From Haliclona indistincta (Eukaryota > Porifera > Demospongiae > Haplosclerida > Chalinidae), in assembly GCA_964017065.1 (NCBI GenBank), contig OZ024786.1:4689781-4753780 (forward strand): a stretch of 64,000 bases of DNA. The letters run 5' to 3'. Positions within the stretch are counted from its first letter, which is position 1. Each line of letters opens with the position of its first letter. Position numbers and translations under genes: made by a program. Positions 21,932 through 32,333 of this stretch are shown one piece after another. The notes under the pieces are model-generated. The model did no database searches. It saw only the letters and a program-made list of their open reading frames with translations, and was not told the DNA's origin.

Positions 21932-22493
21932 TTTGAAGCTGTTGTTCCCTCCTCCGCCATATTGCATGCATCTTTGCAAAATTTCATTCCAGCTAAGACG
22001 TACATGTATAGCTGTATATTTCTATTAGGTGCCATGAGGACATATTTTAAGACTATTAAAAATAGAGCACAGCGAACCCGTAGGGGGATCCAGGAGGCAG
22101 CGAGAGTTAGACAAAGACGTCGGCAACGCATGATCAATGTAAGTGTTCTACATCACTGTCTATAGTTAATCACTTCACCTTTTATAGAAAGCAGTAGCTC
22201 GAAAAAAAGGCTTTGGAAGCATCAAACACTATGACAAGGGAGACCAAATCGATGCTTGCACCTCTGCTAGTACCTGACTACATGTCATCAGACGAATCAG
22301 TGTATCTTTCAGATGATCCTGAACAGCATGTGATGACTGTGGCTACCGGGGCAAAGAAACTGATGAAGAAAAGAGCCTGCTGGCGAAGCGATGAGTATCA
22401 GGGATACATTGAGAGCCTGGATCGAAATATAGAGAGGAAAATGAGTGAGAGGGCGAAGAGGATGCGCCTCCCTCAGGATATAGGAGAGGACAA
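21928..22493 (+). pseudogene. Two-exon uncharacterised gene with A-run frameshift
   Basis: The upstream exon ends at 22138 (GTAAGT donor) and is rich in Arg and Lys: Q-R-T-R-R-G-I-Q-E-A-A-R-V-R-Q-R-R-R-Q. The second exon is 22188-22493, after a TTTATAG acceptor and before GTGAGT. It encodes L-V-P-D-Y-M-S-S-D-E-S-V-Y-L-S-D-D and a basic helix-like end (E-R-K-M-S-E-R-A-K-R-M-R-L-P). The join is phase 0, but the second exon stays open only if one A is removed from the seven-A run at 22202-22208. A P-(E/D)-Y-M-S-S-(D/E)-E-S motif after an Arg-rich helix recurs in uncharacterised, probably transposon-linked sponge and coral proteins. The frameshift may be real decay or a homopolymer assembly error. 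Confidence 0.45.
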
Positions 22494-23103
22494 GTGAGTG
22501 CCATGCTCCTTCAGACTGCCCGCCTTGGGCAAAAACTCTCTTTGACTAGCTACAACTGTATATGCTTAAAGTTGCCAAGAACTTATTTAAAATTTGTCAA
22601 TGTCAAAATTATCGTAATGTTACTTTGCAAATGAGGAAAAGCAGCGTAATGAAGTGAAAGTGGTGTGTCCCATGCCAGCAGGCTCGAATCAATCAACTTA
22701 TTTGGTTCACTTGTACAACACATATACTACATATACAATACAGTTGAGCATACATGAAGTATGTATTCTCAGATGTATTACATAAATGAAAGATACATGT
22801 GAGGACACTACAACCCATCATGCTTACCATCCACTACAAACCTATCTGTGTACGTTGATGCCCTCTAGTTTTTTACTAGAGCCTCATTGTCTGGAAAACG
22901 AAGAAGGAATCAAGAGTAGGTTTTTGTGTGCAGAATCTAAAACCATACAGATTCGTCATTTGACTATAGCGAGTGAAACACTAGATTACATCGATAGGTT
23001 GTTAAAGGAGAGAGCAGCTATTAAAAAGAAAGACAACCAAGAGGCAATGACTAAACATAGACCTGCAGAACACTCTATTGCAAAACACAACACCACTTAA
23101 TTA
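22494..23103. other. Interval with one unassigned ORF
   Basis: ORF 22786-23097 (104 codons) contains L-D-Y-I-D-R-L-L-K-E-R-A-A-I-K-K-K-D and has no recognised domain. It may be an upstream part of the protease remnant that follows. Confidence 0.3.
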
Positions 23104-23421
23104 TGATTCAAGAGGTCAGACACTGCAAATTCTGCTATTAGAGGATGTCACTGGGCAACACTTCAAATTAAATGCGGCATCATAGAAGTTTATGATACCT
23201 CATTCACATCTCTTAATAAGGGAACACTTAAAACTATTGCGCAACTCGTTCATTGCAAGAGTAATCCCCTTATGGTCAATTTAATGAATATTGCAAGACA
23301 AACTGGAAGTACAGATTGTGGGCTTTATGCGATGGCAATAGCAACATGCTTGGCACTTGGAAAAGACCCCTTAACAGTAACAGATACATGTGTAAAAATC
23401 TTGTTGCGACTATTATCATAA
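23104..23421 (+). pseudogene. ULP1/SENP-type (C48) protease C-terminal domain
   Basis: The frame is open from the stop at 23104-23106 to TAA at 23419-23421. It reads H-W-A-T-L-Q, then E-V-Y-D-T-S-F, then A-R-Q-T-G-S-T-D-C-G-L-Y-A-M-A. These match the C48 cysteine-protease signature: catalytic His before Trp, Asp in V-Y-D-S/T, Gln of the oxyanion hole, and the nucleophilic Cys in D-C-G. All four residues are present, in order and at the usual spacing. ULP1 proteases cleave SUMO or related conjugates. Many large DNA transposons carry such a domain, and the surrounding sequence is transposon-rich, so an element gene is likelier than a host SENP. The N-terminal half is missing or in unrecognised exons upstream. 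Confidence 0.6.
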
Positions 23422-23808
23422 TAGCGATTGTGTCACAAAATTATTCTAACCACTATTTATTTATTTATTGTAACCACTGAATTGAAATGATGTACACACA
23501 GTTACCAAACTAAGCACTTTGAGTTGTTGTAGCCATTTACACTGTACGCACAAAGCCTACTGTAGGTACTGTATTTAGTCAAGTGGACATGTTAGTTGGC
23601 TGGTCCAAGACATTAAGGTGACGGTTACCTGTTTGAGCTAATTAATATTCACAAAATATAAACGTCTGTAGCAACAAAATAGCTGGTACTGCAAGCGATT
23701 CCCAGTTTATAAAGGCAAGTTTGGGGTGTTTGGGTGAGAGAGGGAGGGAGCTTCTAGGTATTGTGCACTCACGTTGACCAATTTACCTTGAAAATGTCTA
23801 CGACTACG
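23422..23808. other. Non-genic interval
   Basis: AT-rich spacer with no open frame of note. Confidence 0.5.
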
Positions 23809-23977
23809 TTATATTCAAACATGTTTATCATACCATGGATCTTACTATCATTTACAACTGGTCTTTCTGAAGAACAATATTATTTTAAAAGGTGTGATTG
23901 AACAAATATCAGCAGAGCGCAGCAGTCGGCACTATGGTCTACAGCACCTATGTTAAGCAGCGGATTCTCCACTACCA
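23809..23977 (+). repeat. Direct repeat, left copy
   Basis: These 169 bases, starting TTATATTCAAACATG and ending CTCCACTACCA, recur at 26746-26911 with about four differences, including a small indel next to GAAGAAC. They bracket the gag-like/Tigger chimera. Confidence 0.9.
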
Positions 23978-24185
23978 ATATATTTTCCTGTCGGTAGATG
24001 CAGGAATTAGACGGGAAATATGCTCCCGAGATTTGGAAGTAAATTGCATGGTGTAGGTGACACGTGTCTGTTGTAGTATTTAAGCCAGACACGTGGATTA
24101 GTAAATCATTCCTAGGCTTTGTGCACTCCACGGGTCTAGTCTTTTGTGCTTTTCGCAACTGTACTGCTTATTCTATGTTCTTATC

Positions 24186-24620
24186 ATGTCCGACGGAGAG
24201 GATGGTTTGACTGCCGGAGGCGTGGACCCTGCTACTTCTCCGACGGCGGACATGGCGGCAATTCTTAGAGACATTAGGGAGTCTCAGAAAAGCTGAGCGC
24301 TAAATTCGTTCATATTCAAGAAAAAGTCAGGCGAGGACAGGAAGATGCTGCAACAAAAGCGCTGAAAAGAGTGCATCGAGAAAAGTCCTACGTCTACCGG
24401 GAGAAAGGGAACGAGGAACAAGCACTTCTTAATGAAAAAGTCGAAGACGCTATTATCGCAGCACAGGCAGAGGTTGAGGATGGTCCGGGGCCGTTGTCAG
24501 GTGCACTGGAAAACGCAAAGAAGAGCCTTGAACAAGGTCTGAAATTGCTAGCAGAGCGACAGAAGCTAATTAAGTTGGCGGACAGGTCAGAGCATGGCTG
24601 GGGCGTGCACCGTGGATGAG
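24186..24620 (+). pseudogene. Retrotransposon gag-like ORF with frameshifts
   Basis: The frame starts M-S-D-G-E-D-G, breaks at about 24293, and resumes in a new frame at L-S-A-K-F-V-H-I-Q-E-K-V-R. It then continues through K-G-N-E-E-Q-A-L-L-N-E-K-V and L-L-A-E-R-Q-K-L-I-K-L-A-D-R-S-E-H-G-W. I associate R-Q-K-L-I-(K/R)-x-A-D-R-S-x-x-G-W, followed by an acidic D-E-L-A-x-D segment, with the first ORF of retrotransposons common in cnidarians and sponges. A further frame change at about 24600 leads into the next ORF, which starts with exactly that acidic segment. Two frameshifts mean it cannot make the full protein. Confidence 0.5.
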
Positions 24621-25079
24621 CTGGCAGAGGATGGTGATGACGAAAAAAGGATTTTCAAAGCAGAAAAAAGGATTTTCAAAGCAGAAAAAAGGATTTTCAA
24701 AGCAGAAAAAAGGATTTTCAAAGCAGAAAAAGCGGCGGAACGCAAAGCAGTGAAAAGGAAGAGATCCGCGGCGCCACAGTGCCCCAAAGTGCGCTCAATG
24801 GTACCTGCAGCTCTCACTAAAGATGAGGAAGAGGAGGTGGCAGCAACATGCATCCTATTCGCAGAGTGGGGCTTTGGGATTGATAAGGAGGAAGTCCTTG
24901 GTGTTGTTGGAGAATTTTGCAAAAAATCTAAGAGAAATTCACCATTTACTAATGGAATACCAGGTGATGATTGGTGGAGAGGGTGTCTAAAACGCCACCC
25001 AAACCTGTCACGCAGGAAACACCAGCAGCTACAACTAGTGCGAGCTCGAGCAACAATCAGCGAGCTTGTTAACCACTAG
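24594..25079 (+). pseudogene. Tigger/CENP-B-type HTH transposase N-terminus fused to gag tail
   Basis: The 161-codon frame opens with the acidic D-E-L-A-E-D-G-D-D-E-K end of the gag-like ORF, then a Lys/Glu repeat, then K-R-K-R-S. After about residue 60 it changes character: L-T-K-D-E-E-E-E-V, then N-S-P-F-T-N-G-I-P-G-D-D-W-W and K-R-H-P-N-L-S. The G-x-P-G-x-x-W-W-x-x-F/C-x-x-R-H-P pattern is the CENP-B-type helix-turn-helix of pogo/Tigger transposases, which binds the element's terminal repeats. The stop falls just after R-A-R-A-T-I-S-E-L-V. Joining of two element types in one frame suggests an illegitimate fusion. Confidence 0.6.
24642..24725 (+). repeat. 21-bp tandem repeat x4 within the ORF
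   Basis: Four identical units GAAAAAAGGATTTTCAAAGC(A) keep frame and encode four repeats of E-K-R-I-F-K-A. A recent expansion. Confidence 0.95.
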
Positions 25080-25324
25080 CCTCCTCGCCAGGCCCCACCC
25101 TCTAATTAATTTGCAATTACCAAGAGAGGGCCTGGTAACACTCGCCATAAAAACTGTCGCGAGTACCTCACAAAATCGAGAGGTCGCGAGCAGGTTACAG
25201 AGCGCGTACTGCGCGGTTACCACGTAACAACGCTCATGTCACCGTGTGCAGTGTGTACGTACTTAAAGTCACGAAATCTAGACAAGCTGCGTATACGTAC
25301 AGCTACGTACCAGACTGGGTAACT

Positions 25325-25620
25325 ATGGCACACTACAGTAAATGCTGCAGAGTGTGTGGGCATGCAGGACCATCAAGCTAAAGAAGGTGCTATTCTCGAT
25401 CAGCGGCAAAGAATGCAAATCAACAAGCATACTGTCTACCATCACAGGACAAACTATCACGAACGATAACGGCCATTCGGCAGTGATTTGTTGCCAGTGC
25501 TCTGCAAGATTGCTCTCCTTTTACCAGCACCAGCAGCATGCCAAAGAGATCCGAGAGAAGGTATTGAATGACTTCCTTGGTTGTGTAGCGAGAACAAATG
25601 TCGAACTGGCTAATGATACG
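25325..25620 (+). pseudogene. Possible ZAD-like zinc-binding remnant
   Basis: One frame from ATG 25325 reads C-C-R-V-C-G-H-A-G-P-S-S before a stop. The next frame (25342 on) continues with V-I-C-C-Q-C-S-A-R-L-L-S-F-Y-Q-H. A C-x-x-C pair near the N-terminus and a second C-x-x-C followed by L-x-x-F would suit a ZAD-type dimerisation domain. The two halves are in different frames, so the gene is broken or the resemblance is chance. It interrupts the Tigger-like transposase region. Confidence 0.3.
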
Positions 25621-25705
25621 GACTCGGTCACCAAGCTGTCTCAGATGGCTGCCACAGCGGTAGTCCTCTTGCAAAAAGAGCCTGCCCGGCGACTAGTGTC
25701 ACTTA

Positions 25706-26141
25706 ATAATGGAATAATGGTTCAAGGATGTGCTCGAACCAATACTTAACGAGCTGGGGCTAAAGAACAAGCCTACACAAATCTACAATGCCGACAAGTC
25801 CTGCCTTCCACTGTCTGGCAGACCAGACATCATCATTTGTAGACGAGGAATGAAATCACCTCAGCACATGATCGCCAGCAGTGGAAGGGAAACATTAGTG
25901 TTTCGGCGTATGGGCAGTGCATCTCTCCATACGTTGTCTACACTGGTCAACGCCTGATGTTCGATCACACACAGAGTGGACCATTGGGGACAAGGTATGG
26001 AGTGGCAGGGAAGACATACCTCGAAGGTTCCAGTCACAAATTGTACCGTCACTTCCAGAAGCAAGACCTGTTCTCCTAATTCTTGATGGTCACAAGTCCC
26101 ATGTGGGCTATGAGCTACAGCTACTAGCCATACTGTCGTAG
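25706..26141 (+). pseudogene. DDE_1 (Tigger/pogo) transposase catalytic remnant
   Basis: The reading starts W-F-K-D-V-L-E-P-I-L-N-E-L-G and then I-Y-N-A-D-K-S-C-L-P-L. The I-(W/Y)-N-x-D-E motif carries the first catalytic Asp, but here the following Glu is Lys. It passes through frame changes at about 25900 and 26080 to P-V-L-L-I-L-D-G-H-K-S-H-V, which holds the second catalytic Asp. This is the DDE_1 endonuclease order of CENP-B-like transposases, about 600 bases after the matching HTH exon. At least two frameshifts and missing C-terminal parts make it inactive. Confidence 0.6.
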
Positions 26142-26582
26142 TAGCGTCTGTGGTACTGAAAAGAACTCTTATTGGTGAGCCTCGAATGTCTGCTTCCTTC
26201 GCTCTGGTACGGGCACAAATGCAGACCGGACTGCGCGTACCAGCTCATGTGATCATTGGCCAGTGGTGTGTGGTAAATTTTGTCCACTGTTGTTTGCTTT
26301 TTGTTGATTTAGCAGCTCAGGTATCTAAATACTTAATGTAAAACATGAGATTGCTTTTAATTCACTCTAATGAGAATATTTCTATCAATAATTGCTCTTT
26401 ATGGTGATGGAATTCACTTAATTGTCTGACCATTCAAAATACAAAATTTAAAGAAAATTTAGGACATTACGTTAGTGAAATAAAAATAATATCCCATTGG
26501 CCTCAGATTGATTATTATATGTAACGCGCACTACTTCTTGTGAGCGTCACGGTGAATTCGCAGTCACTGTTGTTGTTCTATC

Positions 26583-27833
26583 ATGGATGCGGAGCTGATT
26601 CTCCGCAAACTTGAGGAAGTAAAGGATTGCATTAGCAGTGGGAGCCAAAAAGGACAGCGGCTAAAAGCATTGGTTAGTTAATTAATGTTCATGGTCACAA
26701 TAGTGCATCCAATAAATTAAGTCCGCTTTGTCCGTTGACAAAGCATTATATTCAAACATGTTTATCATACCATGGATCTTACTATCATTTACAACTGGTC
26801 TTTCTGAAGAACGTTATTTTAAAAGGTGTGATTGAACAAACATCAGCAGAGCGCAGCAGTCGGCACTATGGTCTACAGCACCTATGTTAAGCAGTGGATT
26901 CTCCACTACCACTAGAAAGGATACAAATCCCCTCTATCTACATAATTCTAACTAACCAGAACATTCCCTGCACTCGCCGGGAATACATGGATTAATTTTT
27001 AGAAACTTTCCCTAAAATTGGGACAATAGCAAGGCGAGTGTGACAAGACAACAGCACACCAGTTATAAAAGCTGATTACTGATGCCGGCTTCAGCATCAG
27101 CCTAAGTACCATATTGCGTTGCCGAACTGCACTCGGCTGGACATTAGAGGGAGCGCTTATTGCCAGCTCATTAGAGCTAGACTTGCAAAAGAGACAATAA
27201 GTTGTTAGTTTATAATACAGACTATTACACTGTATTAACTTGAAATTATAGGCAAGCCATCCCTCTTGTATGCAAGCCATCCCTCTTGTATGATGAGACC
27301 AATCCAGATTGGGCACCCTGTCTAAATCTTGGTTATGCCAACAATTAAAGCTCAGATTCTGCTTTGAAGAGATACGAACGAGCTCAGAAGAGGAAAACCA
27401 GCTAGCAGGTAAATTGAGTGAGTGTATCCTGGTCTATTATGCATGCACTTGTATTGTTAGAGCCTGCACCACAAGCTAAACTACTAAAATTAGACTAGTA
27501 CTAGTATTTTTGACGAGTCCATTTTGCATGATTACAGTAATTATTAATGTTATTATGCTTTCAAAATAATTTAATTTGTTTTTCCATGACAGGTCACTAT
27601 TCCACTGAGCCCATTAACATCCTCTGCATATTCTCCACCCTTGTCTGAGTATGAAAAGCGCAGGGAAGAGAACATCAAGAAGAATAAACTTCTTCTTGAA
27701 GAGTTAAACCTAAGCAAGGTAATATAATATTACGTTATTGTATACATGTACATTGAACTATTGTTATTTACTATCTTTATTTATAGCCAAAGCCGGTACA
27801 AAAAAGAGAGCAATTGCAAGTACATTTGAAGAG
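26583..27833 (+). CDS. Partial unknown gene, three in-phase exons
   Basis: Exon 26583-26672 starts with ATG, encodes M-D-A-E-L-I-L-R-K-L-E-E-V-K-D and ends at GTTAGT in phase 0. Exon 27593-27718 (after TGACAG, ending AAG|GTAATA) joins in phase and encodes an S/P-rich stretch, then S-E-Y-E-K-R-R-E-E-N-I-K-K-N-K-L-L-L-E-E-L. Exon 27787-27833 (TTATAG to GAG|GTACTC) continues in phase. The Y-E-x-x-R-x-x-N-I-x-x-N-x-x-x-L-x-x-L pattern is a helix seen near the N-terminus of WDR76-like and many sponge proteins, but this is weak evidence. Later open stretches (27900-27977, 28049-28120 and the K-Y-P-T-T-S-I-D-K-L end near 28280-28337) may be further exons. The right copy of the 166-bp repeat lies in intron 1. 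Confidence 0.4.
26746..26911 (+). repeat. Direct repeat, right copy
   Basis: Mate of 23809-23977, in the same orientation, about 2.9 kb downstream. Confidence 0.9.
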
Positions 27834-28575
27834 GTACTCATTATAACTTGTTGTATGTGAGTGGTACTTTCTTACACAACCCACACTCAACAAATTGAAG
27901 GTGCATTCGTACGAGTACTCTGTCACTTCGAGTGACGTTAAAATGGAACAGGAGGCTTTTGAAGCAGGAGAGGGAGTGAGTTGATTTCTTTATTACTAAC
28001 CCAACCCATTAATTTTACATTTTCAAGAAAAAGGAACTAGTCACAGGTTTCTGGGTCTACATTAAATATGTAGACCTTGAACTGGCTGAACATTTGGGGA
28101 AAATGCTCCCACAGGGCTGATGTGATGCTTGATAGCCAACTGGTACAGCAAAGAAAGGCCGGCAGCATGCTCAGCTACAAACGGAATCAACCCTACTATC
28201 AGGACAGTCGTGTTCAGTAAGTTTTACTGCTAAGCCTAGCTGCAGAACAGAATGCTTGATTATTTTTACAGAGTACTGTGAACGAAAATATCCAACAACC
28301 TCCATTGACAAGTTGAAACGCGACTTGAATTCTTAATGTGTGGAGGAGAGGTGAAAGCTTCTACTTCAAAAATAATATCATGAATAATCTCATGAACGGC
28401 TTATAATTAATTTTATTATAGCTTCAACATGTATGTTAGAATTGCATGCAACATGCATGCTATAATTATGAAGTACAATAATAAACACGATATTGTTCTA
28501 AGACAATGGTGAGGGTCATGAGTCAGATGAGACAGTCAGTCAGTCCAGCTGCAAATGTCACAGCGTTGTACCCTC
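27834..28575. other. Possible later exons; otherwise spacer
   Basis: Contains the unjoined open stretches mentioned for the 26583 gene. Beyond 28340 it is AT-rich, with a palindromic GCATGCAACATGCATGC patch at about 28443-28459. Confidence 0.35.
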
Positions 28576-28593
28576 TACTCTTCTGCCCTTTCC

Positions 28594-28702
28594 CGAGGAA
28601 GCCCTTTCCCGCGAAAAGCAAAGAAGAAAGGAGATAGTGGAGGATAAAAAGGACAGAAAAGAGCCAGAAGAGAAGATACCTCCCAAACGAGTGCCTGTTG
28701 GC
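28594..28702 (+). repeat. Partial upstream copy of the coiled-coil exon
   Basis: About 100 bases starting at CGCGAAAAGCAAAGAAG match 28950-29075 of the coiled-coil ORF, minus an internal stretch of that ORF. It then runs into an apparent donor (ATTA|GTGAGT near 28719), so it may be an earlier exon made by duplication. Confidence 0.7.
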
Positions 28703-28840
28703 TATTACCAAGGACATATTAGTGAGTGGTCATTTCATTGCTGAGTGGCACCACAAAGAAAGGGGCTTTTGTTGTGTTAGTTGTGGTTACCTAGTGACAT
28801 TTGTTATCACACCTATTATGTTCCGTTGTCTGTTGTAGAT

Positions 28841-29296
28841 ATGGGGAATGCGGTAAATTTGTTCAGTAGCTCAGTGGAGGTTCGACTAATGGAAGAAAAC
28901 AAGATCCTGAAATTGCAAGTCGAAAGGCTGACTATTGAGTTAAACCGCGAAAAGCAAAGAAGAAAGGAAATAGTGGAGGAGAAAAAGGACAGAAAAGAGC
29001 CAGAAGAGAAGATACCTTCAAAACAAGTACTAGACAGAGAAGAGCCAGAGGAGAAGATACCTCCCAAACGAGTGGTAGAAAAAAGGAAGAGGGAAGAGGA
29101 GGAAATGACTTTGGAGGAAAAGGTTGACAAGCTTGTGAAGATAGAGGAAAGAAGACAGAAATCATGGAACGTGGCTGATTACAACAGAAAAAGAAAGCAG
29201 GACATGAAACGGAGGATAAGGGAAGAGACTGAAAAGGAGAAAAGGATGTGGAGAGCAAGGTTGGAGGTGGAGGAAGAATTTAGAAAGACTCATTAA
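28841..29296 (+). CDS. Charged coiled-coil protein, 151 codons
   Basis: The ATG at 28841 follows a CTGTTGTAG acceptor-like site, so the frame is either a complete small gene or a last exon. It encodes an N-terminal heptad region (M-E-E-N-K-I-L-K-L-Q-V-E-R-L-T-I-E-L), then Lys/Glu-rich repeats with E-P-E-E-K-I-P twice. A long basic-acidic helix follows (K-L-V-K-I-E-E-R-R-Q-K-S-W-N-V-A-D-Y-N), ending R-L-E-V-E-E-E-F-R-K-T-H. The whole protein is predicted helical; no catalytic domain is visible. The internal repeat and the partial copy at 28594-28702 show that the block has duplicated locally. The antisense ORFs across it are shadows of the purine-rich strand. Function unknown. Confidence 0.5.
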   Translation: MGNAVNLFSSSVEVRLMEENKILKLQVERLTIELNREKQRRKEIVEEKKDRKEPEEKIPSKQVLDREEPEEKIPPKRVVEKRKREEEEMTLEEKVDKLVKIEERRQKSWNVADYNRKRKQDMKRRIREETEKEKRMWRARLEVEEEFRKTH

Positions 29297-29494
29297 GTAT
29301 GTGTTGGTTAGGCAGTTGCTTTGTTGTTGTGAAATGTTGGTAGGTAGTGTTGTTGTATTGTGTTAACTGTTGTTGTGTTAGTTGTTATCAAATTATGGGT
29401 GTGCACAATGACATCATTAATACTAAAAAGGTCAATTGAAACATGTGACTCCTTAATCTATGAATAATAATTAAGCGCAAAGGTCGGGCAAAAC

Positions 29495-29657
29495 ATGGCA
29501 GCACTATGTGAGTGAGCTTGCTATAAATCTGTGGTTTTGAGATTTGCTATTTTTATAAGCAGTAACTCAAGTATACGCCAGAAACACTTACAGCGTCCTG
29601 CACAAGGCAATAGACGATTACACTGATGATCTTGAAGACGCCTTTGATGATAGAATG
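29495..29657 (+). CDS. First two exons of a small unknown gene
   Basis: Exon 29495-29507 (ATG, donor GTGAGT) joins in phase to exon 29560-29657 (acceptor TTTATAAG, donor ATG|GTAAGC). Together they encode M-A-A-L-S-V-T-Q-V-Y-A-R-N-T-Y, then D-D-Y-T-D-D-L-E-D-A-F-D-D. The expected third exon after the ATACAG acceptor at about 29709 falls in Tc1-like transposase sequence, so the gene may be interrupted there. No family is recognised. Confidence 0.35.
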
Positions 29658-29720
29658 GTAAGCTGAGTGAATTCTAAAAAAGCACATTAAAAATTTTGTT
29701 GTTATACAGAGGATGCTTGC

Positions 29721-29993
29721 CTATAGGCCAGACACTCTAATTCGTTGTCTTGAAAATCTGCTTTGGTGCAAGAATCGACAAATAGTGGATGGTGTAAACT
29801 CTGCATCAGTGAGATACTTGATTTCAGCAATGATCTCGTGTAGCATTATCCCTGGTCTACCCAGAACTATTTGGACCAGAAGAATTTGAATAGTTTCTGT
29901 CAACTGGCGAGGCAAGTTCGACGTGTCATATTGCTTCTTGCTCACGTGGCCAGTACGGCGAAATAGTCTGATCTCTTGGCTATGATCTGACAA
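29721..29993 (-). pseudogene. Tc1/mariner-IS630-type HTH fragment
   Basis: The minus-strand frame reads L-V-Q-I-V-L-G-R-P-G-I-M-L-H-E-I and F-T-P-S-T-I-C-R-F-L-H-Q-S-R-F-S-R-Q-R-I. In IS630/Tc1-type transposases a P-x-(I/M)-x-L-x-E-I, then (V/T)-S-x-x-T-I-x-R-x-L, then G-x-(S/T)-R-(Q/K) series forms the second helix-turn-helix, which binds the terminal repeats. A stop follows immediately and no DDE catalytic block is found further along the minus strand, so only the DNA-binding part remains. Confidence 0.5.
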
Positions 29994-30115
29994 GTGTACA
30001 GTAGGAGTATCAAAGTCTTATAGAATTGGAGAAACGTGATCGGCCTGTAGACGCAACTCTCTTGATGGTACAATAAAGGTCATGCGCAATTAAAACATGT
30101 GACTCCTTCATTGTA
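29988..30115 (+). repeat. Direct repeat, left copy (mate 31144-31274)
   Basis: About 128 bases from TGACAAGTGTACAG to GACTCCTTCATTGTA recur at 31144-31274 with a few substitutions. Part of it (AACATGTGACTCCTT) also appears near 29438. The pair brackets the zinc-finger pseudogene. Confidence 0.85.
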
Positions 30116-30265
30116 GTACATGTATAATGAAAGGTTATCTATAGTAATGGTGGTTGATACAAAAGATTATTGATTGATCATGTATTATGAACGTTAGTTT
30201 GAATAATGAACAGTGAGAAGTGTGATAGCTACAGCACAATAGCTGAAATAGTAGATATACATTTA

Positions 30266-30865
<600 letters not shown>

Positions 30866-30929
30866 TATCTTCCTGTTCTTCAAGGAAGACAAGTGATATT
30901 TATTGATCACATCAATGATATAGGAGTAA

Positions 30930-31143
30930 TGTCCTAGATCAAGGTTTATCTCTCTCTGTATAATTATTTTATGATTGTATAGCTACTTATAGGATTTCCT
31001 GTCAATCATATGACAACTGTAAATGCAACTCTCTTGATGGTACAATAAAATGGCAGGTTCAACAGGCGTAAAGTCCAAGATCAAGGTTTATCTCTCTCTG
31101 TATAATTATTTTATGATTGTATAGCTATTTTCTGTCAATCATA
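30930..31143 (+). repeat. Local duplication
   Basis: A segment starting AGATCAAGGTTTATCTCTC and continuing through TTTATGATTGTATAGCTA occurs at about 30936-30988 and again at 31078-31130. The TCTGTCAATCATATGACAA ending is also shared. Confidence 0.75.
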
Positions 31144-31274
31144 TGACAAGTATACAGCAGAAGTATCAAAAAGTTCATACAGAATTGGAGAAACGTGATC
31201 GGCCTGTAGACGCAACTCTCTTGATGATACAATAAAGTTCATGCGCAATTGAAACATGTGACTCCTTCATTGTA
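31144..31274 (+). repeat. Direct repeat, right copy
   Basis: Mate of 29988-30115. Confidence 0.85.
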
Positions 31275-31747
31275 AGTGCCAAGTTAATCCACTTCAGCGA
31301 CCACGGATACAAATGGAAGCATTGCATAATTCAATTCAATCTATGTAGTTCAGTAGAGGATCACAATTCAGCTGGTACAAGGTAAAATAATCAACTAATA
31401 ACATTAAAATTGAATGTCTACACACTATATCTCACCCCGGTCAATTGCGCCAGACAGTTAGGTTATAATGTCATACATCTCTGATCTTGTAAAAGAAAGA
31501 GAAGACGTAAGATGCCACAACAAGTTTGATTGCAACGACCTAGTCTTGAAGCATGCTGAATCGCGATCTTTTACGAATCCTCACACTGGATCTCCTGCCT
31601 CGAAGTTCGGTAATGCATATTACCATACGAAACAACTGTGTGCGATTGAAATGGGGGCCTCTTCAGCCGAAAGACATAGTCATAGAGGACAGTGTGTGCT
31701 CCATGCTGTCAGCAAGTCACAAAGACAGTCTTTGTTTAGAGTTTGGA

Positions 31748-32333
31748 GTCTAGCAGGTCCAAAGAGGAGCTACTAAAACTAGTCTTTGTGACTACATCTC
31801 TGACTATAAATCCATGTTTAGTTGTCTACACTTGCTTCCACTGATGTACCTATACGAACTAACTGATATTCTACAGTTAGTTAAAAGTCTAAAATATCCT
31901 GATCTAATTTTTCATTTAAGGACTTTATCATTTTTTCCTCTTCTAACACAAGATCTGGACATACCATGAAGCTAGTTCATCAATCTTAAAATTCATTGCT
32001 CATCACACATACTTTAAAACAATATGTTGATTATGGAATGTTCTTCCTCCGGTGGACCTCAATCTATCTCTCTCCTCAATTAAAAAAATAAATTGTAGAG
32101 CACATGTGGCAACTCAAAAACTTCTCCCCCTCTCATCCTTGCTCTTCCCACTTTCTATGCCCCTGTTATAAATGTAGCAATCTCTATAAAACTCTTGTTT
32201 TTACAAGTCAGGCTGGATTCCAGTGGCACGTGCTGGAAGTCGATCAGTACATCCACTGCACTTGGTAACCCATATTCTCAGAACTCTCCAACATAAATGG
32301 ATCCATGTGCTGTAAAATCATATAATAATAATA
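31748..32333 (+). mobile_element. LINE (CR1/L2-type) 3' remnant with (AAT)n tail
   Basis: Across frame breaks the translation gives V-Q-R-G-A-T-K, D-Y-K-S-M-F-S-C-L-H-L-L-P-L-M-Y, E-L-T-D-I-L-Q, and later L-W-N-V-L-P-P-V-D-L-N-L-S. These are the same blocks, in the same order, as in the 532-codon LINE at 42.3 kb. The sequence ends in an ATAATAATAATAAG tail at 32321-32333, like that element's own tail. Stops near 31965 and 32036 and several frameshifts make it inactive. The ORFs at 31468-31776 may belong to the same insertion. Confidence 0.6.

Noticed and set aside
28816..29258. Minus-strand Ser/Phe-rich ORFs
   Set aside because: Antisense of a purine-rich coiled-coil coding region; composition explains the openness.
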